Part shown: positions 27,089 to 36,924 of the stretch, in pieces
Numbering within the stretch: the first letter of the stretch is position 1
Layout: every line of letters starts with the position of its first letter
Assembly: GCF_000341105.1 (NCBI RefSeq)
Contig: NZ_ANBB01000042.1
Coordinates: 1-64,000, forward strand
DNA from: Nocardiopsis potens DSM 45234
GTDB lineage: Bacteria > Actinomycetota > Actinomycetes > Streptosporangiales > Streptosporangiaceae
Direction: 5' to 3'
DNA: 64,000 nt
Notes under the pieces: model-generated
The model's input: the letters and a program-made list of their open reading frames with translations, nothing else
What the model was told of the DNA's origin: nothing
The model's database searches: none
Made by a program: the position numbers and the translations under genes

Positions 27089-28963
27089 TCAGCGCCCGGC
27101 GGCGGCCATCTCGGCGAAGGCGTCGATCCAGAACCGCTGCTTCTCCGGGGCCTGGCCGACCAGGTAGGTGGCGCGCAGCTTCGGCGGGAGGTGCCGGAGC
27201 AGCCGCGCCACCTCCGGCAGGTGCTCGCGGAGCTGGGACACCTCGGAGTTGGCCAGCACCCGGTGCACGGTGTCGGAGTCGGCGGTGCCCTCCGACGACT
27301 CCCGGACGGCCGCGGCCAGCTTGGTCTCCCAGGCGTCCACATCGGCGGCGATGTCGTGCAGGCCGACCGCCCGCCGCTCGGCCAGCCGGGCCTCCAGCCC
27401 GGAGAGCGGGACCGGCGCGAACTCGCCGTCCCCCAGGTAGACCAGCCCGGCCTCCAGCGGCTCACCGGCCAGGTGCAGCTTGATCAGCCGCTCCAGGGTG
27501 CGCTTGGTGATCCACTCCCGGCCCTCGTCGTCGATGTCGTTCTTCCACCACTCCAGCACCGTCTCGGCGGTGCGCCCGTAGGTGTCGATCAGCCACTGGT
27601 TGGCCGGGATGTCCTCGGGCAGCACCTCGTAGGAGACGGTGAACCGGCTGGCCTGCGCCAGGTTGTTGGTGCTGACCAGCAGCTTGCGGCCCAGGTGGTA
27701 GGGCGGGTTCTGCAGGGCGACCTGCGCGCGCAGGTTCTCGATCGGCCGGCCCGCCAGCGACCACTCCTGGGTGACCTCCATCAGCTTGGCGAAGGCCGCC
27801 TTGTCCTTGGGCCGGTTGTACTCGTCCCAGACCACCACCTTCGGCTCGGGGCCGAGCAGGGAGCGGGTGAGCAGCACGTCCAGCGTCCCGTCGGAGGCGG
27901 GGACCGGGACGCACAGGTCCTCCAGCGCGGTCACCGGCAGCGAGAAGTACACCGGGGCGCGGCCGGTCTCCTCGGCCGCCACCTGCCGGGTGATCTCGGT
28001 CTTGCCGCACCCGGGCGGGCCCTGCAGCAGCACCGCCCAGCGGTTGCGCACCGCGGCCCGCAGGATGCGGCGGACCGGGTCGGCCACCCTGTCCGGGTTG
28101 GCGGCGCCCGCGGCGGCCGCGATCCGGTCCAGGACCTCGTCGGTGCGGTCCCGGCCGGGGCGCCCGTCCCGGCCCGGTTCGGTCAGCGCGACCCGGACGC
28201 CGTTCAGCAGCGGCAGCCCCCAGCGCAGCGGGAGGCCCTCCTCGGCGCAGTCCAGCACGTGCTGCAGGGTGCGCGGCGAGAGCAGCCGGCGCAGCTCGGG
28301 GGTGAGCCCGGCCCACTCCCGGAACACCCCGCCCAGGTCGCGGGCGGGGTACCGCTCGGCCAGCCTGCGCCGCCACGAGGTGTCGTTGGCGGTGATCCGG
28401 ATGGTGGCCATCCGGTCCAGGATCGCCAGGTCGGTGCGGCGGGTGCCGGTCTCGGACGACGACTCGTTGTCGGCGAGGAACACCCCCACGCAGCCCAGCT
28501 CGCGCAGGTCGTGCTCGCCCAGCGTCCAGTTGCACGCGATCTGCATGAGCTGGGACTGGATGGTGTCGCCGGCCTGCAGCGAGTCGTCGATCACCAGCAC
28601 GAACGGGCGGCCGGGGCGCAGCCGGCCCATGATGAGCTGGCGCAGCGCCAGACCGCCGCCGTCCTGCCGCACCGGCGCGTTGACCAGCAGGTCGTCCGGG
28701 GTGAGGTTGGCGGCCGGGAGCAGCACCACCTCGGTCCCCGGGTGCGCCTGCGGGATGTGCGACAGGAAGGTGGAGGTCTTGCCGATGCCGTGCTCGCCGA
28801 AGACCTGCCCGGTCTGGCCCATCGCGATCATCGCGTCGATGAACCGCTCCAGGCGGGACGGGGCCGCCCCGCCCTCCGGCGGGTCCGGGTAGGTCGCGGT
28901 GGGCTCCCACCGGGGCGTGCGGGCGCTCTCCCGGGTGTCCCGGGCCGTTCCGGCGGTGCTCAT
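27089..28963 (-). CDS. AAA ATPase with two P-loops, MoxR-like
   Basis: This 624-aa protein holds two AAA modules. The first has GEHGIGKTS (Lys62) and Walker B VLVIDDS (about 122-128); the second has QGPPGCGKTE (Lys321) and VVVWDEYNRP (Asp380-Glu381) with a sensor-1-like LLVSTNN near 430. MoxR-family ATPases act with VWA-domain partners as remodelling machines. The VWA protein is encoded immediately upstream on the same strand (227-bp gap), and two LRV-repeat proteins are divergent beyond it. ATG 28963 is preceded by GGAGGCGCG. Having two P-loop modules in one MoxR-type chain is less usual. Confidence 0.88.
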   Translation of the reverse strand: MSTAGTARDTRESARTPRWEPTATYPDPPEGGAAPSRLERFIDAMIAMGQTGQVFGEHGIGKTSTFLSHIPQAHPGTEVVLLPAANLTPDDLLVNAPVRQDGGGLALRQLIMGRLRPGRPFVLVIDDSLQAGDTIQSQLMQIACNWTLGEHDLRELGCVGVFLADNESSSETGTRRTDLAILDRMATIRITANDTSWRRRLAERYPARDLGGVFREWAGLTPELRRLLSPRTLQHVLDCAEEGLPLRWGLPLLNGVRVALTEPGRDGRPGRDRTDEVLDRIAAAAGAANPDRVADPVRRILRAAVRNRWAVLLQGPPGCGKTEITRQVAAEETGRAPVYFSLPVTALEDLCVPVPASDGTLDVLLTRSLLGPEPKVVVWDEYNRPKDKAAFAKLMEVTQEWSLAGRPIENLRAQVALQNPPYHLGRKLLVSTNNLAQASRFTVSYEVLPEDIPANQWLIDTYGRTAETVLEWWKNDIDDEGREWITKRTLERLIKLHLAGEPLEAGLVYLGDGEFAPVPLSGLEARLAERRAVGLHDIAADVDAWETKLAAAVRESSEGTADSDTVHRVLANSEVSQLREHLPEVARLLRHLPPKLRATYLVGQAPEKQRFWIDAFAEMAAAGR

Positions 28964-29190
28964 CGCGCCTCCCGCAGGTCGCTCCGGCCCTCGGGGCGGG
29001 GCGTGCGGGCGGCGTCCGGCCGCGGGGCGGCTCCGGGCGGGTGCGCGCGGCGCCGGGGCCGCGGGGCACTGGTCGGGAACCGGGTCGGCACGGCGACTCC
29101 TTCAGCTGTTCGGGGAGGTGGGGGCAGGGGGCGGGCGGCGGACCGCGGTCCGGGCGCCGCCGGGGGAGGGGCCGGGGCGGGCCCCGGGGC

Positions 29191-30624
29191 TCAGTGGTCG
29201 CCGGTGGCCACCCGGTGGCAGGCCATCGGCGGGTCGTGCAGCTCGGGCCAGGTGCTGCCGCCGTCGGTGATCAGCCAGATCCACCGGTCCGGGTCGCGCG
29301 GGACGACCGCGGGGGCGTGGCCGTCGGTGACCATGATGACCGCGTCCGGCCGCTCCTCGAAGCGGCGGCCGTTGATCTCGCGGCGCCCCTCCGCGTACTC
29401 GACGACCTTCTGGAAGTCGGTCCCGCCGCCGCCCAGCACCCGCTCGCCGGGGACGAAGGGCATCACCTCGCCGTCGAAGGACACCCAGTGCGCCTCCACG
29501 CCGTCGGTCCGCCCGACCAGCCCGGTGATCCACTCGATCACCGAGTCGGGCATGGACCCCGAGGTGTCCAGGGCGATCAGCACCACCTTGGTGCGCTCGT
29601 CGCCGCGGCGGGCCAGCATCGGCTCGTGGCCCAGTGCGAGCATGACCGCGCCGAGCTTCTTGGGGTAGACCAGCCGCTCGCCGGAGTGCAGCTTGGAGGC
29701 CAGGGTGTCGGCCAGCCACCGCTTCCACCAGTCGACCCGGCGGGTGCGCGGGGTCTCGCCGCGCAGCGCGGCCAGGCCGAGCGACCCCCAGATCCGCGCG
29801 ATCCGCTCGCCGCCCTCCGCGCTCTGGTCGGCGATCTCCAGCAGCTCGGCGCGGGCGGACCGGTCGCCGCCGCGGGCCCGCCGCATGACCTCCTCCAGCA
29901 CCGCGGAGGCGGTCTGCCCGACCGTCTCGGGGTCCAGCGGCACGCCGTCACCGCCGCCCCCCTCGCCCATGTGCACGCAGAGCACGGCCGGCACCGGCGG
30001 CGCGGCCATCCGCTTGAGCTCGGAGTAGACCGACATGTCGGTCTCGGTGAACGCCGCGTAGTCCACCGGCTCCAGGCCCTGCCCCCGCAGGTCGTCGGCG
30101 TATGCCCGGTGCACCTCCCGGGGGTCGACGCCGGTCGGCTCGCCGTCCAGGTCGGGCAGCCCGGTGCGGCCCAGCCGGACCATCACCGCGTGGTTGATGC
30201 CGACCTCGGCGGCCAGCGTGAACAGCGGGTCGTCGCGCAGCTCCGGCTCCAGGTACAGGTGGCGCTGGATGATGTGCCGCGCCTCGTGGTAGAGCACGAA
30301 CTTCACCCCGTCGACGCCGAGCCGGGTGAAGAACCGCGGGTTGTACAGCAGCATGCAGGTGCCGTCCCCGGTGGCGGCGACCGCCGCGGTCGGCACCGCA
30401 GTGGTGGGGATCTGGTAGTGGCACTTGGCGTACAGCCAGGAGGCGACCGCGCTGTCGGCGACGCCGAAGTCCAGCAGCGCCGCCTCCTTCAGCCTGCGCG
30501 CCTCCTCCACCGTCTCCGGGTCGGCCGGGTCGTGCTCGGCCAGCGCCCGGCGGTCCAGCAGGTCGACGGGGGCGCTCGCGCGCCGCGCCGCCGGTCGGCG
30601 GGCATCGTGCCGGCTCTGTCGCAT
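29191..30624 (-). CDS. DUF2201-type metallopeptidase-like/VWA protein
   Basis: A 477-aa protein with two modules of the DUF2201 kind. The N-terminal one has VLYHEARHIIQRHLY, where HEARH (113-117) fits the zincin HExxH motif, so zinc-peptidase activity is possible. The C-terminal one is VWA-like with the MIDAS motif DTSGS in LIALDTSGSMPD and a downstream GGGGTDF. The start 30624 is chosen for GGAAAGG five bases upstream; the longer frame to 30819 would run through the conserved promoter element. It is the expected partner of the adjacent AAA ATPase. Confidence 0.87.
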   Translation of the reverse strand: MRQSRHDARRPAARRASAPVDLLDRRALAEHDPADPETVEEARRLKEAALLDFGVADSAVASWLYAKCHYQIPTTAVPTAAVAATGDGTCMLLYNPRFFTRLGVDGVKFVLYHEARHIIQRHLYLEPELRDDPLFTLAAEVGINHAVMVRLGRTGLPDLDGEPTGVDPREVHRAYADDLRGQGLEPVDYAAFTETDMSVYSELKRMAAPPVPAVLCVHMGEGGGGDGVPLDPETVGQTASAVLEEVMRRARGGDRSARAELLEIADQSAEGGERIARIWGSLGLAALRGETPRTRRVDWWKRWLADTLASKLHSGERLVYPKKLGAVMLALGHEPMLARRGDERTKVVLIALDTSGSMPDSVIEWITGLVGRTDGVEAHWVSFDGEVMPFVPGERVLGGGGTDFQKVVEYAEGRREINGRRFEERPDAVIMVTDGHAPAVVPRDPDRWIWLITDGGSTWPELHDPPMACHRVATGDH

Positions 30625-30782
30625 CGGGGCCTTTCCGGGAAGGGGGCGGCGGGGGCGGGCCCGGCGGGGCGGGGGATCGGCGTCCGTCCGGGCGGTTCCG
30701 GTGCACGCATTCAACCACCGGCCGCCGACACCCGCGTCCGCGCCGGGATCCACGCCGGGATCCGCGGCGGCGAGCGGCCCGG

Positions 30783-30819
30783 AAGGCCTGTCGCAGCGCT
30801 GCACTAGCCTCCACCGCAC
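30783..30819 (+). promoter_or_regulatory. 37-bp conserved upstream element, copy 1
   Basis: This element is identical at 35 of 37 positions to 33961-33997. It includes the palindrome GCAGCGCTGC and then ACTAGCCT (ACTAACCT in copy 2), whose TAGCCT/TAACCT could be a -10 box. It ends 53 bases before the first LRV gene, and here also lies in the divergent gap to the VWA gene. Conservation is much higher than in the flanking DNA, so it is probably a shared promoter/operator. Confidence 0.6.
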
Positions 30820-30872
30820 ACCGGCGGCCCGCCCCCGCGCGGCCCGCGCCCCGCCGACCCGGAAAGGCCCCC

Positions 30873-33674
30873 ATGCCGACCCTGCTGGACTTCTGCCGCC
30901 CGGAGGACTTCGCCGAGCTCTTCGCCCGAGCCCCCGCGCTGGTCCGCCCCGCGGTCGCGCAGAACCGCTCCGGTCCCCTGCCGGACTCCGTGGTCGACGG
31001 CGCCCTCGCGGCGGGCGAGCCCGGCATCGCCGCCCTGCTGGAGAACGGGAAGGCCCTTGAGGAGGACCCCGGGCTGCGGCGCAGGGCCGCCGCTTCGGGC
31101 AGCCCCCTGATCGCCGAGGCGCTCTGCGCTCAGGGCGGCTTCTGGTCCGCGTGGTCCCGCCGCGAGTGCGAGCTCCTGTTCGACTCGGCCGACCCCGCCG
31201 ACCCGCGCTGGCGCGGCCCCTCCGGCGCGGTCGCGTACCTGCTGCAGGCGGAACCGGACCGGTACCACAAGGACCGGTCGCTGCAGATCTCCGCGCTCGG
31301 GTCGCCCTTCCCCGACCTGGTCCGGCACGCCCTGCGGCTGTGGGGCGAGCGCCTGGAGCGCCGCGAGCTGCTCCGCGGGGTGCGGGCGCTGCACGAGCAC
31401 GGCGGGCCGGACGCGCTCCGGGCGGCCCTGGACGACCCCGGCCTGCGCTCCGCGCTCCCGGAACCGGTCCGGGACCTCGCCGAGCGCGCCCTGAAGGGCG
31501 AGGAGGGGGCGGCGGAGCTGCGCGCCGCCGCCGAAGAGGCGAACGGGACCGCCGCCGCCGTCGAGGAGCTGCGCGCGGCGGAGGCGGAGTTCCCCGACCT
31601 CGGCTCCGATTGGGTCGATGTGCGGCTGGAGGTGCGCGGCGGCGCCGACTGGGCGGTACTGGCCGCCGCGCACCGCGAGCTCCCGTTCACCCCCGAAGTG
31701 ATCAAGGCCCTGGTCCGGCACCCCGACTGCCCCGAGGACCTGCTGGTCGAGCTGATCCGGACAACGCCCGGCTCCAACCGGTACCTGGAGCGGAGCGACC
31801 GGCCGCTGTCGCTGCGGGAGATCACCGCGCTCCTGCCCGAGCTCCGAGACCGGCCGCAGTGGGCCGTGCTGGAGCGGACCCGCGAGCGCGACCGCGAGCA
31901 GGGCGTCACCGGCGACGCCGCCGATTGGGCGGCGCTGGCCGCCGCGAACCGGGCCGAGACGCTGCCCGTGTTCCTCTCCGAATACCTCGTCCAGCGCTCG
32001 GACTGCCCCGACGAGGTCCTCGTCGAACTGGTCTCAGACCACGCCTCCCCGAACAAGGAGAGCCGGGTGGAAGGGGTCGAGCGGCCGCTGTCGGCGGCGG
32101 CCCTCACCGCGCTGGCGGGCATCGTGTCGCCGCGCGCGGCGACACGCCTGTGCGCCCGGAGCCTGGGCCGCACCTTGACCGCCCGGGAGGTGCTGCACGA
32201 GCTCCGCCCCGCGCCGGTCGCTCTCCAGATCGGCGCGGCGCTCGCCGTCGGCGACGGGCGGGCCCGCGCCGAATGGGACGCCGTCGGCGATGAACTGGCC
32301 GTACTGCTCGCCGACACGGTCGGCGCCGACCCGCTGCTGTGGCGGGCGCTGCGCCGCAAGGCCGGCCGCGCCCGGGGGACCGTCGCCGAGCTGCTCGCCG
32401 AGGTCGCCCGCGGCAAGGCCGCGGACGGCCCCTGGCCCGACGCCGCCGAGATGCCCCCGGTGACCGGGGCCCGCCCGGCCGGCCAGGCGCGGACCGCCTT
32501 CGCGGTGCTGCTCGGCGCACTGCCCGCCGAGGACCAGGACCGGCTGCTGGACCGGGTGGACGACCGCACCGCCCACGACCTGTTCACCCAGGGGTGGTGG
32601 CGGCCCGAATGGCCGGAGTGGGTCCGGGCGGGGCGGCGGCAGCGCGACCGGGTGGCGCTGTCCCGCCGCCCCGGGCTGCCGGCCGAGGCGGTCCGGGTCC
32701 TGGCGGAACTGGACGACCCGGCGGTCAACGCCGGACTGCTCTACCAGGAGGCCGCCCCGCGCGAGGTCCGCGATGCGCTGCTGGCCGGCGTGCCGCTCGG
32801 CCCGGAGCGCCCGGACCGGTCGGAGCGTCTGCCGCTGGATCCCGGCTTCCGTACGGAGCTGCTGAAGGGTGCGTCCTGGCGGTGGCTCTACCCGGTGGCC
32901 GGCTGTGGAGACCCGGAGATCCTCGACCTGATCGAGGCCAAGGACCTGCGCACCGACCCGCTCAACCTGCGGCTGCGGATCAGGCTGGGGCTGTGGGAGC
33001 GGAACGGCCGCGGCCACTGCCCCCGGCACGAGGACCCCGGCGCGTACCTGGTCCCGGAGGCGGACCGCGCCGAGGACGATGAGGAGGCGGTGGAGCTGAT
33101 GCGGTCGGCGGTGGCCGAGGCGGAGTCGGCCAAGAAGCTGATCCGGCGGCTGCGCACCAGCTCCCGGAGGATCGACCGGATCGCCGCGGAGCGGCTCGAC
33201 TGGGACTGGGACGCGCTGCTGGAGGCGCACCTGCGCAGCCCGTTCAGCGCCGGGCGGGCCACCGAACTGGCCCGGCTGCCCGGCTGCCCCGAGCCGATCC
33301 GCGAAGGACTGGGGCGGATGACCAAACCGGAGCAGCGCGCCCACCGGCGGCTGGCCGAGGGGGTACCGCCGGAGAAGGCCCTGGCCAAGGTCGCGCTCTC
33401 CGGTCCGGGCCCGGGGCGGCCGTGGCCGCTGCTCGCCCTCGACCAAGGCCTGCTCACCCCGGCCGACCTGGTGCGGCACGGCCGGCCCGTCGGGGCGGTG
33501 CTGGGGATGGCGGGGACGGACGACCGGGTCCGGGAGGCAGTGGCCGAGGCGGTGCGCCCCCTGGACGGCCACCCGGATGCCTGGATGCTCGCCCTGCAGA
33601 TGCTGGACGGCTTCCCGGACACGCTGCCGACCCTGGTCCGCACGGCGCTGACGGCGGTCGGCGCGGAGCAGTGA
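30873..33674 (+). CDS. LRV-repeat (leucine-rich repeat variant) protein, paralogue 1
   Basis: This 933-aa soluble protein begins MPTLLDFCRPEDFAELFARAP and is built of helical repeats, several of which fit the leucine-rich-repeat-variant pattern xPxCPxxLLxxL (RHPDCPEDLLVELI, QRSDCPDEVLVEL, RRPGLPAEAVRVLAELDD). No enzymatic motif is seen. It is divergent from the VWA/AAA pair and followed by a paralogue of similar length. ATG 30873 is preceded by GGAAAGG. LRV repeats form protein-binding solenoids, so a scaffold or substrate-recognition role for the AAA/VWA pair is a reasonable inference. Confidence 0.82.
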   Translation: MPTLLDFCRPEDFAELFARAPALVRPAVAQNRSGPLPDSVVDGALAAGEPGIAALLENGKALEEDPGLRRRAAASGSPLIAEALCAQGGFWSAWSRRECELLFDSADPADPRWRGPSGAVAYLLQAEPDRYHKDRSLQISALGSPFPDLVRHALRLWGERLERRELLRGVRALHEHGGPDALRAALDDPGLRSALPEPVRDLAERALKGEEGAAELRAAAEEANGTAAAVEELRAAEAEFPDLGSDWVDVRLEVRGGADWAVLAAAHRELPFTPEVIKALVRHPDCPEDLLVELIRTTPGSNRYLERSDRPLSLREITALLPELRDRPQWAVLERTRERDREQGVTGDAADWAALAAANRAETLPVFLSEYLVQRSDCPDEVLVELVSDHASPNKESRVEGVERPLSAAALTALAGIVSPRAATRLCARSLGRTLTAREVLHELRPAPVALQIGAALAVGDGRARAEWDAVGDELAVLLADTVGADPLLWRALRRKAGRARGTVAELLAEVARGKAADGPWPDAAEMPPVTGARPAGQARTAFAVLLGALPAEDQDRLLDRVDDRTAHDLFTQGWWRPEWPEWVRAGRRQRDRVALSRRPGLPAEAVRVLAELDDPAVNAGLLYQEAAPREVRDALLAGVPLGPERPDRSERLPLDPGFRTELLKGASWRWLYPVAGCGDPEILDLIEAKDLRTDPLNLRLRIRLGLWERNGRGHCPRHEDPGAYLVPEADRAEDDEEAVELMRSAVAEAESAKKLIRRLRTSSRRIDRIAAERLDWDWDALLEAHLRSPFSAGRATELARLPGCPEPIREGLGRMTKPEQRAHRRLAEGVPPEKALAKVALSGPGPGRPWPLLALDQGLLTPADLVRHGRPVGAVLGMAGTDDRVREAVAEAVRPLDGHPDAWMLALQMLDGFPDTLPTLVRTALTAVGAEQ

Positions 33675-33960
33675 TCCGGCCCTGCGGCGCCGGCTCCCCG
33701 AGCTCCTCGGGGGAGGTCGGCGGGGCGCCGGAGTGCGGGGCGTCGGCGAGCCCCCGCTTCCACCGGTCGCCCCTGCGGGTGCGCGGCGAGCCCCCGCGCG
33801 CCCGCAGGGGCGGGCGCCCCCGATCCGCCCGCCGTCCTCCGTTCTCCGGCCGGCGCTGTCCGGCGGTTCGGCCGCCGCCGGCTACTTCTTCCTGCACGCC
33901 TCCTCCGCCGCCTCCGGCGCGGCCGGGACGCTCGGCCCATCACGGGACGGACGGCCCGAA

Positions 33961-33997
33961 AAGGCCTGTCGCAGCGCTGCACTAACCTGCACCGCAC
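33961..33997 (+). promoter_or_regulatory. 37-bp conserved upstream element, copy 2
   Basis: Second copy of the element at 30783-30819, with two differences (positions 25 and 29). It ends 80 bases before the second LRV gene in the 403-bp gap 33675-34077, which contains no other feature. Its presence shows that the two LRV genes are separately transcribed but probably co-regulated. Confidence 0.6.
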
Positions 33998-34077
33998 GAC
34001 GGCGGGCCGACGGCGCCCCCGATTCCCCCCGGAACGCCTTGCGGCCCGCCCCTGCCGATCAGGAAGAGGACCCCGAC

Positions 34078-36924
34078 ATGCCGGCCATGCCGACGCTGCT
34101 GGACTTCTGCAGCGCGGAGGATTTCGCCGACCTCCTCACCCGAGCCCCCGCACTGGTGCGCCCCGTGCTCACGCGGAACCGCCGCCTCCCGGAACCCCTG
34201 GTCGAGGGCGCTTTCGCGGCGGGCGAGCCCGGTATCGCCGCCCTGCTCGATGCCAGGCGGATCGTGGAGAGGGACCCGGAGCTGCGGCGGAGGCTCGCCG
34301 CCACCGGCAGCCCCCTGGTGGCCGAGGCGATCTGCGGCGAGGACGACTCCGGGGAAGCGTGGTCCGAGCGCGAGTACGAGCTCCTGTTCGACTCCGCCGA
34401 CCCCGCCGACCCGCGCTGGCGTGCCCCCGCCGGCGCGGTCACCCGCCTGCTGCAGGCGGAGCCGGACGACGAGCACGGGGACCGGACGCTCCAGGAGGCC
34501 GCGCTCGGGTCGCCCTTCCCCGACCTGGTCCGGCACGCCCTGCGGCTGTGGGGCGGGGAACTGGAGCGCCGCGAGCTGCTCCGCGCGGTGCGGGCGCTGC
34601 TGCTGCACGGCGGCCCGGACGCGCTCCGGGAGGTGCTGGACGACCCCGGCCTGCGCTCCTGCTTCCCGGAACCGGTCCGGGACCTCGCCGAGCGCGCTCT
34701 GAAGAGCGAGGAGGGCGCGGCGGAGCTGCGCGCCGCCGCCGAACGGGCCGACGGGACCGGGGACGCCGTCGAGGAGCTGCGCGCGGCGGAGGCCGAGGAC
34801 GCGGACGGCGTCAACGCCGAGTGGGTCGAGGTGCGGCTGGAGGTGCGCGGCGGCGCCGACTGGGAGGTGCTGGCCGCCGCGCACCGCGAGCGCCCGTTCT
34901 GCCCCGCCGTCTCCGAGACCCTGGCCCGGCGGCCCGACTGCCCCGAGGAACTGCTGGCCGAACTGGTCTCCGGGGCCCCCGACCCCGACCGGTTCCTGAA
35001 GCGGATCGACCGGCCGCTGCCGCTGCGAGCGCTGGCCGTACTGCCGCGCACGGTCCCCACCGGGCTGCTGAGATGGGCGGTCTTCCAGGCCCGCCAGCGC
35101 GACCTCGGGCAGGGTGCCCCCGAAGAGGGAGCCGATTGGGCGGCGGTCGGCGCCGCCCACCGGGCCGAACCACTGCCCGAGGTCCTCATCGAATACCTCG
35201 CCGGACGCCCCGACTGCCCCGACGGGCTGCTCACCGAGCTGGTCGCGGCGCACGGCTCCCCCGACGAGCCGGCGCAGCGGATCGACCGGCCGCTGCCCGC
35301 GGCGGTCCTGGCCGCGCTGGCGGGCATCGTGTCGCCGCGAGTGGCGGCCGGCCTGCTCGCCCGGAGCCTGGGCCGCACCCTGACCGCCGGGGAACTGCTG
35401 GACGAGGTCCGCCCCGCCTCGGCCGCCCTGCAGGTCGGCGCGGCCCTCGCCGCCGGCGACGAGCGGGCCCGGGTCGAATGGGACGCCTTCGGCGGCGAAC
35501 TGGCCGCGCTGCTCGCCGACACGGTCGGCACCGACCCGGCGGCGTGGCGGGCGCTGCGCCGCCGGGTCGCCCGCGCCCGCGGAACCGTCGCAGAGCTGCT
35601 CGCCGACGCCGCCCGGAACCGGGGCGGGACGGCCGGCGGCCCCTGGCCCGACGCCGCCGGCATGCCCCCGGTGACCAAGTCCCGGCCGTACTCCCAGGCG
35701 CGGACCGCCTTCACCGCGCTGCTCGGTGCACTGCCCGCCGAGGACCAGGAGCGGATGCTGGACCGGGTGGACGACCGCACCGCCCACGACCTGTTCACCC
35801 AGGGGCGGTGGCGGGACGAATGGCCGGAGCGGATCCGGGCGGGGCGGCGAACGCGCGACGCGGTGGCGCTGTCCCGCCGCCCCGGGCTGCCGGCCGAGGC
35901 GGTCCGGGTCCTGGCGGAACTGGACGACCCGGCGGTCAACGCCGGGCTGCTCTACCAGGAGGCCGCGTCGCGCGAGGTGCGCGACGCGCTGCTGGCCGGC
36001 GTGCCGCTCGGCCCGGAGCACCCGGATCGGTCGGAGCGCCTGGCCCGGTCGGAGCACCCGGGCCGGCCCGAGCGCCTGCCGCTGGACCCCGGGTTCCGCG
36101 AGGAGCTGCTGAAGTGCGGGTCCTGGCGGTGGCTCTATCCGGTGGCCGGCTGCGGCGATCCGGACGTCCTCGACCGGATGGAGGCGAAGGAGCTGCGCAT
36201 GCACCGGCGCAGCCTGCGGCTGCGGATCCTGCTGGGGCTGTGGGAGCGGAACGGCCGCGACTGCTCCCCTCGGCACGAGGCCTTCTGCACCTCCCTGGTC
36301 CCGGAGGCGGACCGCGCCGAGGACGATGAGGAGGCGGTGGAGCTGGTTCGGACGGCGGTGGCCGAGGAGGAATCGGCCTGGAAACTGGTCAAGCGGCTGC
36401 GCAGCAGCTCCTGGAGGCTGGGACGGATCACCGCCGAGCGGTTCGACTGGGACTGGGGCGTGCTGCTGGAGGCGCACCTGCGCAGCCCGTTCGGCCTCTT
36501 CTGGGTCAAACAGCTCGCCGCGCTCCCCGACTGCCCCGAGCCGATCCGCGCCGGGGTGGGGCGGATGACCAAACCGGAGCAGCGCGTCTGGCAGCGCCTG
36601 GCCGAGGGGGCGCCGCCGGAGAAGGCACTGGCCAAGGTCGAGTTGTCATGGGAAAGGGGACCGGAGCGCCCGTGGCCGCTGTACGCTCTCGATCGGGGCG
36701 TGCTCACCCCGGCCGACCTGGTGCGACACGGCCGACCCGTCGGTACGCTGCTGGAGTTCGCGGGAATGGACGCCCGGGTCCGAGAGGCACTGGCCGAGGA
36801 GATGCGCCCCCTGGACGGCCGCCCGGAAGCCTGGATGCTCGCCCTGCAGATGCTGGACGGCTTCCAGGAGTCACTGCCGACTTTGGTGCGCACGGTGCTT
36901 CTGGTACTCGGCCTGGAGAAGTGA
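34078..36924 (+). CDS. LRV-repeat (leucine-rich repeat variant) protein, paralogue 2
   Basis: A 948-aa protein alignable end to end with the preceding gene: MPTLLDFCSAEDFADLLTRAP, a shared LFDSADPADPRW block near residue 105, shared ALGSPFPDLVRHALRLWG, and shared LLYQEA and KPEQR segments. Repeats again include RRPDCPEELLAELV and GRPDCPDGLLTELV. A 12-residue insertion near 655-670 repeats (L)ARSEHPGRPERL. ATG 34078 is chosen for AGGAAGAGG upstream; the frame is open to 33733 but that extension passes through the conserved element. A gene duplication that included the promoter is the simplest origin. Confidence 0.82.
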   Translation: MPAMPTLLDFCSAEDFADLLTRAPALVRPVLTRNRRLPEPLVEGAFAAGEPGIAALLDARRIVERDPELRRRLAATGSPLVAEAICGEDDSGEAWSEREYELLFDSADPADPRWRAPAGAVTRLLQAEPDDEHGDRTLQEAALGSPFPDLVRHALRLWGGELERRELLRAVRALLLHGGPDALREVLDDPGLRSCFPEPVRDLAERALKSEEGAAELRAAAERADGTGDAVEELRAAEAEDADGVNAEWVEVRLEVRGGADWEVLAAAHRERPFCPAVSETLARRPDCPEELLAELVSGAPDPDRFLKRIDRPLPLRALAVLPRTVPTGLLRWAVFQARQRDLGQGAPEEGADWAAVGAAHRAEPLPEVLIEYLAGRPDCPDGLLTELVAAHGSPDEPAQRIDRPLPAAVLAALAGIVSPRVAAGLLARSLGRTLTAGELLDEVRPASAALQVGAALAAGDERARVEWDAFGGELAALLADTVGTDPAAWRALRRRVARARGTVAELLADAARNRGGTAGGPWPDAAGMPPVTKSRPYSQARTAFTALLGALPAEDQERMLDRVDDRTAHDLFTQGRWRDEWPERIRAGRRTRDAVALSRRPGLPAEAVRVLAELDDPAVNAGLLYQEAASREVRDALLAGVPLGPEHPDRSERLARSEHPGRPERLPLDPGFREELLKCGSWRWLYPVAGCGDPDVLDRMEAKELRMHRRSLRLRILLGLWERNGRDCSPRHEAFCTSLVPEADRAEDDEEAVELVRTAVAEEESAWKLVKRLRSSSWRLGRITAERFDWDWGVLLEAHLRSPFGLFWVKQLAALPDCPEPIRAGVGRMTKPEQRVWQRLAEGAPPEKALAKVELSWERGPERPWPLYALDRGVLTPADLVRHGRPVGTLLEFAGMDARVREALAEEMRPLDGRPEAWMLALQMLDGFQESLPTLVRTVLLVLGLEK

